Shown: positions 8,645-15,573 of the stretch, piece after piece
How positions within the stretch are numbered: the first letter of the stretch is position 1
Layout of the letters: the number at the start of each line of letters is the position of its first letter
Assembly (NCBI GenBank): GCA_036268075.1
Contig: DATAUV010000089.1
Location: forward strand, 20,602 to 84,601
Length of the DNA stretch: 64,000 nucleotides
From: DATARH01 sp036268075
GTDB lineage: Bacteria > Pseudomonadota > Alphaproteobacteria > ATCC43930 > CGMCC-115725
Direction: 5' to 3'
Notes under the pieces: generated by a model
Told to the model about the DNA's origin: nothing
The model's input: the letters and a program-made list of their open reading frames with translations, nothing else
Databases searched by the model: none
Position numbers and translations under genes: made by a program

Positions 8645-8762
8645 TCCCTCTCCGCCCATTGGGGGGAGAGGGCTGGGGTGAGGTGGGCATGTTCGGCGGC
8701 TGCCCGCCTCACCCTCCCACTTCGTGGGTCCCTCCCTCTCCCCCCGATGGGCGGAGAGGGGA
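8645..8762. repeat. Nested palindromic repeat between recO and era
   Basis: The arms 8645-8689 and about 8701-8762 are imperfect reverse complements, and each contains its own hairpin (for example CCTCTCCGCCCATT against GGGGGGAGAGG). It fills the whole era-recO gap. Related CCCTCACCC/CCCTCTCC words occur in the element at 62568-62651. Confidence 0.7.
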
Positions 8763-8765
8763 TTT

Positions 8766-9671
8766 TCACGCATTGAAATCGAGGCCGAGGGCGGCGTAGC
8801 GCTCCGGGTCCTCGATCCAGTTGTCGCGCACCTTGACGAACAGGAACAGGTGGACGCGGCGGTCGAGCAGGGTTTCGAGTTCGGCGCGGGCGCGGGCTCC
8901 GATCATCTTGATCTTCTTGCCGCCCTCGCCGAGCGCAATGGCGCGCTGGCTGGTGCGGCGGACATAGATCACCTGGTCGATCTTGACGCTGCCGTCCCGG
9001 CGCTCCTCCCAGGTCTCGGTCTCGACCGTCGCGGCATAGGGCAGCTCGTCGTGAAGCTGGAGGAACACCTGCTCGCGGGTGATCTCGGCGGCGAGCCAGC
9101 GTTCCTGCGCGTCGGAAAGCTGATCCTCGGGGAACAGGTACGGCCCCTCGGGCATCGTCGCGGCGAGGTGGAGCTTGAGATCGTCGACGCCGCTGCCGTT
9201 GAGCCCGGAGATCATGAACACGTGGTCGAACGCGCCGGTCTTGAACAGTGCGTCGGCGCGGGCGAGGAGGCTGTCGCGGCGGACGAGGTCGACCTTGTTG
9301 AGCGCGAGGACCGCGCGGCGCTTGCGGGTGATCAGATGCTCGATGATGCGCTGCGTGTCGCGGTCGCCGGCGGAGCCCGGCGTCGCCGAGACGTCGACCA
9401 GCAAGACCGTCGCGTCGGCATCCGCCGCCCCGGCCCATGCCGCCGCCACCATCGCACGGTCAAGCCGCCGCCGCGGCGCGAAGATTCCGGGCGTGTCGAC
9501 AAAGACGAGCTGGGTCTGGTCGTGCATCGCGATGCCAAGGAGGCGGCTGCGCGTCGTCTGCACCTTGGGCGTGACGATCGCGAGCTTGTGGCCGACAAGC
9601 CGGTTCATCAGTGTCGATTTGCCGGCATTCGGGGCGCCGATCAGCGCGACATAGCCGCAGCGTGTTGCCAT
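8766..9671 (-). CDS. era: GTPase Era
   Basis: A 301-residue Era, a GTPase that binds the 3' end of 16S rRNA and checks 30S assembly. The G domain has G1 GAPNAGKS, G3 DTPG and G4 NKVDLV. The C-terminal KH domain carries a modified GEGGKKIKMIGARARAELE core. The ATG at 9671 overlaps the rnc stop (ATGA); a GTG one codon upstream at 9674 is also possible. The rnc-era order is common in bacteria. Confidence 0.95.
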   Translation of the reverse strand: MATRCGYVALIGAPNAGKSTLMNRLVGHKLAIVTPKVQTTRSRLLGIAMHDQTQLVFVDTPGIFAPRRRLDRAMVAAAWAGAADADATVLLVDVSATPGSAGDRDTQRIIEHLITRKRRAVLALNKVDLVRRDSLLARADALFKTGAFDHVFMISGLNGSGVDDLKLHLAATMPEGPYLFPEDQLSDAQERWLAAEITREQVFLQLHDELPYAATVETETWEERRDGSVKIDQVIYVRRTSQRAIALGEGGKKIKMIGARARAELETLLDRRVHLFLFVKVRDNWIEDPERYAALGLDFNA

Positions 9672-10375
9672 CACTCGATCCCCAGCCGCGTCAGCAAGAC
9701 CGCCGCCGCGCCGGCCTCGGCCGCGCGTTTCGACGAGGCCGTCGCGGTCGCCTCCTCAAGCCCCTCAAGCCGCGCGGCGACGGTAAAGCGCGGCGCATGG
9801 TCGGGGCCGGTGGTTTCGACCAGATCATAGCTCGGCAAGGCGAGCCCGCGCGCCTGCGCCCATTCCTGGAGACTGGTCTTAGGGTCGGTCGGCGGCTTGT
9901 CCATCTCGTCGAAGAGCGGCTCCCACCAGCGGCGGATAAACGAAGCGGCGGCGTCGAACCCGGCATCGACGTAAATTGCCGCGATCACCGCCTCGCAAAC
10001 ATCGGCGAGGATCGCGGGGTTCTTCGCCGCGCCGGCGAGCGCGTCGGGGCGGGACAAGGTCATGTGCCGGTCGAGCCCCATCGTCAGCGCGACGCGGGCG
10101 AGCGCCTCCCGGCGGACGAGATGGGTGAGGCGCCGGGTCAGATCGCCCTCGGGCTCGCGCTCGAAGCGCCGCCACAGCGTCTCGGCCACCACCAGCCCCA
10201 GCACGCGGTCGCCGAGAAATTCGAGCCGCTCATACCCACCCCGCGGCGGGCCGGCCTTGCGCCGGCCGCCGCGGCGCGGGGGCGGCACCGCACCGGGATG
10301 GGTCAGCGCGTCGGTCAGCAGCTCGGGGTGGGCGAAGGCGTGACCGAGCAGGGCGGCAGGGTCCTCGCCGGACAC
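9671..10375 (-). CDS. rnc: Ribonuclease III
   Basis: A 234-residue RNase III that cuts double-stranded RNA, including rRNA precursors. The catalytic signature ERLEFLGDRVLGLVV is intact, as is the second acidic site near DVCEAVIAAIYVDAG. The C-terminal dsRNA-binding domain runs from PKTSLQEWAQARG to the end. The start is taken as GTG at 10375, giving the family length and overlapping the lepB stop by one base (CTAGTG read on the - strand). The open frame extends upstream to 10702, but that stretch lies in lepB and is not RNase III-like. Confidence 0.94.
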   Translation of the reverse strand: MSGEDPAALLGHAFAHPELLTDALTHPGAVPPPRRGGRRKAGPPRGGYERLEFLGDRVLGLVVAETLWRRFEREPEGDLTRRLTHLVRREALARVALTMGLDRHMTLSRPDALAGAAKNPAILADVCEAVIAAIYVDAGFDAAASFIRRWWEPLFDEMDKPPTDPKTSLQEWAQARGLALPSYDLVETTGPDHAPRFTVAARLEGLEEATATASSKRAAEAGAAAVLLTRLGIE

Positions 10376-11133
10376 TAGTCGATGCCGTGGAACAGACGGT
10401 CGTAGCGCACCGCGAACGGCCACATCCAGATCTGCCACCAGCGGGCGCTGCCGTCGGTCGAGAAGAACACGAACTGCGCCCGTCCGACCAGATTCTCGGC
10501 CGGGACAAAACCGACATGGTCGCGGCTGTCGTCGGAATTGTCGCGGTTGTCGCCCATCATGAAATAGTGGCCGGGCGGCACGTCGAACTCGCGCGTGTTG
10601 TCGAACAGGTTGCCGTCGCCGTGCTTGATGATCGGGTGCGCGACGCCGCCCGGCAGGGTTTCGGTGTAAAGCTGGCACATCTCGCCGAGCCGCTCGGGGC
10701 ATTGTTGGTCGGTGACCTTGGCCCGCGGCACCATCTGGTCGTTGATGAACAGGTTGCTGTCGCGCATCTGCACCTTGTCGCCGGGCAAGCCGATGATGCG
10801 TTTGATGAAATCGGTCGAAGGGTCGCTCGGCAGACGGAACACCATCACGTCGCCGCGCTTCGGCTGGCCGAACTCTAAAATGCGGCCGGAAAACAGCGGC
10901 AGGTCAAACGGCAGCGAATAGCGGCTGTACCCGTAGGAGAATTTCGAGACGAACAAATAGTCTCCGACCAAAAGGGTCGGAATCATTGATCCGGACGGGA
11001 TGTTGAATGGCTCGTAGGCAACAGTGCGGACCACCAGCGCGATCAACACCGCGTAGATTATGGTTTTGACAGTCTCGAATATGCCGCCAGACGATTTTTT
11101 CTTGGACAGCGCGCTTTGGTTGTTGGATTTCAT
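10375..11133 (-). CDS. lepB: Signal peptidase I
   Basis: A 252-residue membrane serine protease that removes signal peptides from exported proteins. An N-terminal transmembrane segment (about IIYAVLIALVVRTVAYEPF) precedes the catalytic serine in PSGSMIPTLLVGD; the catalytic lysine is in FIKRIIGLPGDKV, and GDNRDNSDDSRDHVGFVP forms box E. The active site faces the periplasm. ATG at 11133 (MKSNNQ) is chosen over an upstream TTG at 11157. Confidence 0.94.
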   Translation of the reverse strand: MKSNNQSALSKKKSSGGIFETVKTIIYAVLIALVVRTVAYEPFNIPSGSMIPTLLVGDYLFVSKFSYGYSRYSLPFDLPLFSGRILEFGQPKRGDVMVFRLPSDPSTDFIKRIIGLPGDKVQMRDSNLFINDQMVPRAKVTDQQCPERLGEMCQLYTETLPGGVAHPIIKHGDGNLFDNTREFDVPPGHYFMMGDNRDNSDDSRDHVGFVPAENLVGRAQFVFFSTDGSARWWQIWMWPFAVRYDRLFHGID

Positions 11134-11188
11134 CGGCTGACCGAGTCCGGTGGACAAGGCGGGATCAAGCCTACTGCCCGGCGACGTG

Positions 11189-11587
11189 TCAAGCCGGCAC
11201 CGCCGAGATGATGACGATCGCCTGCGCCATCGGCGGCTCGTCGGTCAGGCTCACATCGACGCGTGCGGTCATGCCCTCCGGGGTCATGGCCTCCAGCCGT
11301 TTCAGCGCGCCGCCGGTCAATTCCATGGTCGGCCGCCCGCCCGCCAGGTTGACGACGCCGAGGTCGCGCCAGAACACGCCGCGGCGAAACCCGGTGCCGA
11401 GCGCTTTCGACATCGCCTCCTTCGCGGCAAAGCGCCGCGCATAGCCCTCCGCACGGTTGGCGCGGCGGTCGCAGCGCTCGCGCTCCCTGGGGGTGAAGAT
11501 GCGATCGAGAAAGCGGTCGCCGTAGCGCTTGATGGCGTCGTCGATGCGGCGGATGTCGATCAGGTCGCTGCCGATCCCGAGGATCAT
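11189..11587 (-). CDS. acpS: Holo-[acyl-carrier-protein] synthase
   Basis: A 132-residue AcpS, which transfers 4'-phosphopantetheine from CoA to the fatty-acid ACP. It shows GIGSDLIDIRRI and FAAKEAMSKALGTG, the metal- and CoA-binding motifs. Its start overlaps the rsh stop (ATGA at 11584-11587). It serves primary metabolism; the separate Sfp-type enzyme at 50107-50751 is the better candidate for the PKS/NRPS carriers. Confidence 0.94.
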   Translation of the reverse strand: MILGIGSDLIDIRRIDDAIKRYGDRFLDRIFTPRERERCDRRANRAEGYARRFAAKEAMSKALGTGFRRGVFWRDLGVVNLAGGRPTMELTGGALKRLEAMTPEGMTARVDVSLTDEPPMAQAIVIISAVPA

Positions 11588-13716
11588 CCGCGCGCGCGCT
11601 CGACCGAGTTGATGACCGGCGTCGCGCGGAGCGCCGCGATGATCGTGGTGAGCTGCCTCACGTCGGCGACCTGGATGTCGATCATGATCTCGAAGAAATC
11701 GATCGAGCGGTTGGTGATCTTGAGATTGCTGATGTTGCCGCCCTGCTTGCCGATCGTCGTCGTCAGGCTGCCGAGATTGCCGGTCTCGTTGGCGATCGTG
11801 ACATTGATGCGGCCGACATGAACGGCATCCTCGCCGTCATCCGACCACGACACGTCGAGCCAGCGTTCCGGTTCGTTCTGGAAGCTTTCGAGCGTGTCGC
11901 AATCGATCGTATGGATCGTAACGCCCTTGCCGGTGGTGACGATGCCGACGATGCGGTCGCCCGGCAGCGGATGGCAGCATCCGGCGAAATGCAGCGCCAT
12001 GCCCGGGATGAGGCCCTGGATCGGCACCGCGTTCCCGGCCTTGTCCTGGCGCCGGGCGCGGGCGATGGGCACGACCTTGTCCTTCGTGCCCGCGGGCTGC
12101 GGAAAGGCGGCGTTGACGACCTCGCGCCCGGTCGCGATCCCCTCGCCGACCGCGACGTAAAGGTCCTCGACCGTCCCGCAGTTGAATATCTTGAGCACCG
12201 CCTCGAGCGGCCGCTCGGAAAACTCGCGCCCGTCCTGGCGATAGGCCTTTTGCACGATGGCCTTGCCGAGATCGAGGTATTGATCGCGCTGCTGGGTGCG
12301 GACAAAGCGGCGGATGCGCGCCCGCGCCTTGCCGGTGACGACAAAATTCTCCCAATCGGGCGACGGGGTCTGCGCCTTTGACGTGACGATCTCGACCTGG
12401 TCGCCATTGGCAAGCTCGGTGCGCAGCGGCAGCAGGCGGCCGTTGATCTTGGCCCCGACGCATTTGTCGCCGATCTGCGAATGCACCGCATAGGCAAAGT
12501 CGATCGGGGTCGCACCGCGGGGCAGCGCGATCAAATCGCCCTTGGGGGTAAAGGCGAAAACCTGGTCGGGGTACATTTCGAGCCGGGTGTGCTCGAGAAA
12601 TTCCTCGGGGCCCGCCGCGTGGTCGAGGATGTCGACGAGCTCGCGCAGCCAGCGGTATTGCGGCCCGTCGGTGCGGCCGGCGCCCTGCTTGTAGGTCCAG
12701 TGCGCGGCCACGCCCAGCTCGGCGACCTCGTGCATGTCGCGGGTGCGGATCTGCACCTCGATGCGTTGCCGCTCGGGCCCGATCACGCCGGTATGGATCG
12801 AGCGGTAGTTATTCGGCTTCGGCGTCGAGATATAGTCTTTGAACCGGCCCGGGACGACGTGATAGGCCGAGTGGATGACGCCGAGCGCGTGGTAGCAATC
12901 GCCGATGTCGTTGACGAGCACGCGGAACGCCATGATGTCCGAAAGCTGCTCGAACGTAACGTCGCGCTGCTGCATCTTGCGCCAGATCGAATACGGCGAT
13001 TTCTCGCGCCCCAAGACGCTCGCCTCGACCCCGCCGTCCTTCAGCTCCTTGACGAGCGCGGCGATGATCCGCGGCACGACCCCGCCGCCCTTGTCGTGGA
13101 GGAATTCGAGCCGCGCGGTGATGCTGACGCGCGCGTCGGGATAGAACTCGGCGAAGGCGAGGTCTTCGAGTTCGTCCTTCATCCGGTGCATGCCGATGCG
13201 TTCGGCGAGCGGCGCGTAGATGTCCATCGTCTCGCGCGCGATGCGGCGGCGCTTGTCGGCGTCCTTGATGAAGCCGAGCGTGCGCATGTTGTGGAGCCGG
13301 TCCGAGAGCTTGACCAGCAGGACCCGGATGTCCTCCGACATCGCCAGCACGAGTTTGCGGAAATTCTCGGCCTGCTTGGTCTGGTCGGACTGGAGTTCGA
13401 GGCGCGACAGCTTGGTCACGCCGTCGACGAGATGCGCGATCTCCTTGCCGAACAGCCGATCGATGTCGTCGAGCGTCGCGACCGTATCCTCGACCGTATC
13501 GTGGAGGAGGCCGGTGATGATCGACGCGGTGTCGAGCTTCATCCGGGCCAGGAGGCCGGCGACTTCGATCGGGTGCGAGAAATACGGGTCGCCGGAGGCG
13601 CGAAGCTGCGTCCCGTGCGCCTTCATCGAATAGACGTAGGCACGGTCGAGCAGGGCTTCGTCGGCGTTGGGGTCGTATGACCTGACGAGCTCGACGAGTT
13701 CAAATTGCCGCATCAT
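11584..13716 (-). CDS. rsh: Bifunctional (p)ppGpp synthetase/hydrolase (RelA/SpoT homologue)
   Basis: A 710-residue RSH protein that makes and degrades the stringent-response alarmone. The hydrolase HD domain shows GLLHDTVEDT near residue 70. The synthetase region shows SPYSIWRKMQQRDV and AFRVLVNDIGDCYHALG. A TGS domain starts at about residue 385 (VFAFTPKGDLIALPRGATPIDFAYAV, in part), and an ACT domain ends the protein. A single bifunctional Rsh is usual in alphaproteobacteria. It is placed 50 bases downstream of rpoZ, an old RSH partner gene. Confidence 0.95.
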   Translation of the reverse strand: MMRQFELVELVRSYDPNADEALLDRAYVYSMKAHGTQLRASGDPYFSHPIEVAGLLARMKLDTASIITGLLHDTVEDTVATLDDIDRLFGKEIAHLVDGVTKLSRLELQSDQTKQAENFRKLVLAMSEDIRVLLVKLSDRLHNMRTLGFIKDADKRRRIARETMDIYAPLAERIGMHRMKDELEDLAFAEFYPDARVSITARLEFLHDKGGGVVPRIIAALVKELKDGGVEASVLGREKSPYSIWRKMQQRDVTFEQLSDIMAFRVLVNDIGDCYHALGVIHSAYHVVPGRFKDYISTPKPNNYRSIHTGVIGPERQRIEVQIRTRDMHEVAELGVAAHWTYKQGAGRTDGPQYRWLRELVDILDHAAGPEEFLEHTRLEMYPDQVFAFTPKGDLIALPRGATPIDFAYAVHSQIGDKCVGAKINGRLLPLRTELANGDQVEIVTSKAQTPSPDWENFVVTGKARARIRRFVRTQQRDQYLDLGKAIVQKAYRQDGREFSERPLEAVLKIFNCGTVEDLYVAVGEGIATGREVVNAAFPQPAGTKDKVVPIARARRQDKAGNAVPIQGLIPGMALHFAGCCHPLPGDRIVGIVTTGKGVTIHTIDCDTLESFQNEPERWLDVSWSDDGEDAVHVGRINVTIANETGNLGSLTTTIGKQGGNISNLKITNRSIDFFEIMIDIQVADVRQLTTIIAALRATPVINSVERARG

Positions 13717-13766
13717 CGCGCGGCGCCCGTTATCCGGGCTTTACGGCGCTTTCGCGGCGCCGCACG

Positions 13767-14204
13767 TCAGGGCTCGTCTTCGAAATTCTCTTCGACCTCG
13801 GCAGGCGAGAAATCCGGCAGATCGGTCTCTTCCTCGACCGTCAGCATGTCTTCCTCGGCCTCTTCGTCCTCGTCGCTCACGACCTCCTCGTCGACCTCGC
13901 GGTCGTCGATCGTTTCGGTGACGTCGGCGCCGAACAGGCTCGCCTCGAGCTCCGGGGTCTCCTCGGGCTCGTCCATCTCGACATGCTTCTGCATCGCGCG
14001 GATGAGGCCGTCCTTGAGATGGTCGAGCCTGACCGTCTCCTCGGCGATCTCGCGCAGCGCCACCACCGGGTTCTTGTCGTCGTCGCGGTCGACCGACAGC
14101 GGCGACCCTGCGGTGATCTCGCGCGCCCGCTGGCCGGCGAGCAACACCAGCTCGAACCGGTTCGGCACCCTCAATACGCAATCTTCGACGGTAACACGCG
14201 CCAT
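13767..14204 (-). CDS. rpoZ: RNA polymerase omega subunit
   Basis: A 145-residue omega subunit, which helps assemble RNA polymerase and binds ppGpp in proteobacteria. The N-terminal core MARVTVEDCVLRVPNRFELV, LAGQRAREI and NPVVALREIAEETV is conserved. The tail from about residue 75 is very acidic, rich in Glu and Asp, and longer than in E. coli (91 residues), as is seen in many alphaproteobacteria. The start at 14204 matches the family; the upstream in-frame extension is not conserved sequence. Confidence 0.94.
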   Translation of the reverse strand: MARVTVEDCVLRVPNRFELVLLAGQRAREITAGSPLSVDRDDDKNPVVALREIAEETVRLDHLKDGLIRAMQKHVEMDEPEETPELEASLFGADVTETIDDREVDEEVVSDEDEEAEEDMLTVEEETDLPDFSPAEVEENFEDEP

Positions 14205-14348
14205 CCCTGGAAATCCCCACTTCACTGGAACGGTTTTAAATATATGGAACGGGGTGCGTTCCGGCAACACCGCCCTGGTGTTTTTACGCGCCGAGGCCGC
14301 CGCAACCTTGACCCTTTCGGGGCCAAACGCCTATATCACCGGGCTATC

Positions 14349-14422
14349 GGCCGGATGGCAGAGTGGTTATGTAGCGGACTGCAAATCCGTGCACAGCGGT
14401 TCGATTCCGCTTCCGGCCTCCA
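14349..14422 (+). tRNA. tRNA-Cys (GCA)
   Basis: A complete 74-base cloverleaf. The acceptor stem GGCCGGA (14349-14355) pairs with TCCGGCC (14412-14418), the discriminator is U, and CCA is encoded at 14420-14422. The anticodon GCA is at 14381-14383 in loop CTGCAAA. The T loop GGTTCGATTCC is standard. A U discriminator is a tRNA-Cys identity base. Confidence 0.95.
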
Positions 14423-14512
14423 TTTCCCTCAATTTCAACCTTTCCGCGCCTGTCTCAAGGCGTGTTACAACCTTGTTAACTGTATTGGTCACTTTTTGAA
14501 CAAAGGTGGGAA

Positions 14513-14541
14513 TTGACCATTCCTGCTCTTGTGAGTACGGT
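14513..14541 (+). promoter_or_regulatory. Weak candidate promoter ahead of the biosynthetic cluster
   Basis: TTGACC at 14513-14518 and TACGGT at 14536-14541 are separated by 17 bases and lie 36 bases before the start of the 78-residue peptide gene. The -10 half is poor. This is the only gap wide enough (14423-14576) for a cluster promoter, so a promoter here is likely even if these boxes are not the real ones. Confidence 0.25.
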
Positions 14542-14564
14542 CCGGGCGTTCAAGTCCATTCAAT

Positions 14565-14570
14565 GGGAGG
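14565..14570 (+). promoter_or_regulatory. Strong ribosome-binding site of the NHLP-like peptide gene
   Basis: GGGAGG sits 6 bases before the ATG at 14577. It is one of the clearest Shine-Dalgarno sites in the window, suggesting the small protein is made in quantity relative to the weakly initiated genes after it. Confidence 0.7.
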
Positions 14571-14576
14571 TCACTA

Positions 14577-14813
14577 ATGGCTGGAAATCTCTACGAGGAT
14601 CTTTCCAAGCAGCTGGCTCGCGCGATCAGCGACACGGGCTATCGGAACAGCCTTCTGAAAGACCCGAGCGGCACGCTGAAGAGCGCCGGCGTCGATACCG
14701 GCGGTGCGAAGGTTAACCTGAGCTGGGTCGAGTCGACCAACAGCCTGAACATCCACATCACCAACGGCGGCGCGAATTGGAGCGGCGCGATTCTTCTCAA
14801 GATCGAAAAATAG
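14577..14813 (+). CDS. Small NHLP-like (nitrile hydratase leader-type) protein, function unknown
   Basis: A 78-residue protein, first gene of the biosynthetic region. Residues about 20-55 resemble the nitrile hydratase-related leader family (NHLP) found in some ribosomal peptide precursors: YRNSLLKDPSGTLKSAGV parallels the ADPkaaLaeaG core, and the following strand NLSWVESTNSLNIHI parallels the family's VVEDT...LHLVLP strand. Two glycines at TNGG precede a 13-residue tail (ANWSGAILLKIEK), which could be a cleavage site. The tail lacks Cys and Thr and has one Ser, and no modifying cyclodehydratase is visible, so a peptide precursor is only one option; a regulator or structural partner is another. 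Confidence 0.6.
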   Translation: MAGNLYEDLSKQLARAISDTGYRNSLLKDPSGTLKSAGVDTGGAKVNLSWVESTNSLNIHITNGGANWSGAILLKIEK

Positions 14814-14952
14814 ATTTGTTGATTGCGGCACCGTGAGCGACGCGACAGCGGGGGGCAGCAAGCCTGATGCTGCGTTCAAGGTGACGGAATGGATCTTTCC
14901 CGCGCCGTTTTGCCTGTTCGTCAGGACAGGCATCCGGCGGGAGCGATACACC

Positions 14953-15570
14953 ATGTTTAAGGAGTTGGCTGGGCAGGTCGCGTTTGCCTACCAGCAGCAT
15001 CCCGGCCGACGGTCCTGGTCAGCGTATGGGACCGTCGCCGGGCCCGCTCTCCAAGCCTATATCCTGATCCCGCTCAACGAGCTTGCCGACCTCGACGGAA
15101 TGGTCTCGCTCGACCGGGTGATGTCCGACATTTACGGCGAGCGCGGCGCCGACATCCTTGAGAAATTCCAGGATTGCGTCGTCGACATGAGCACGTCGGT
15201 GCTGAATCGGCTCGATGTCGGCCTCGGCGCACCCGGATCGCGAGAAAAGCCGCCGGAATACCTCTACCACGTCAACCTCAACGTTCGTCCCGGCGACGCG
15301 GCGGTGTTTCTCGACGGGCTGCGGCGGGTCGGACAGGTGCTGCCGGACAGCCCGATGGTCGTGTTCGGGACGTTTGCCGGGCCGACACGGGTTCACGGTT
15401 TTGTGATGGGCGACAGCATCGGCGACCTCGGCGTGATCTCCTCGCTGCAGAGCCAGATCATCTCCGGCTACGGCGCGCAGATCGGCGACCGCATCATCTC
15501 CGACATGCACCGCGCGCTCGTTTCGAGCGAGACCTCGATCCTCCGCTATATCGGCCACCAGGGACCGTAA
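14953..15570 (+). CDS. Unrecognised protein with an internally duplicated domain
   Basis: A soluble protein of 205 residues from ATG 14953 (245 from GTG 14833). I do not recognise a named family. Two halves look alike: YGTVAGPALQAYILIPLNEL...MVSLDRVMSDIYGERGADIL in the first and FGTFAGPTRVHGFVMGDSI...ISSLQSQIISGYGAQIGDRI in the second. Each suggests two strands, a helix, then a helix ending near VLNRL/ILRYI. A fused pair of ferredoxin-like (dimeric alpha-beta barrel) domains would fit. A GGGAG stretch at 14938-14942 supports the ATG start. Only 3 bases separate it from the PKS-NRPS gene, so it is almost certainly in the same operon. Confidence 0.65.
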   Translation: MFKELAGQVAFAYQQHPGRRSWSAYGTVAGPALQAYILIPLNELADLDGMVSLDRVMSDIYGERGADILEKFQDCVVDMSTSVLNRLDVGLGAPGSREKPPEYLYHVNLNVRPGDAAVFLDGLRRVGQVLPDSPMVVFGTFAGPTRVHGFVMGDSIGDLGVISSLQSQIISGYGAQIGDRIISDMHRALVSSETSILRYIGHQGP

Positions 15571-15573
15571 TCC

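Noticed and set aside
9671..10702. RNase III as a 343-residue protein starting at 10702
   Set aside because: The first 109 codons lie within lepB and are not RNase III-like; the GTG at 10375 gives the family length and a one-base overlap with the lepB stop.
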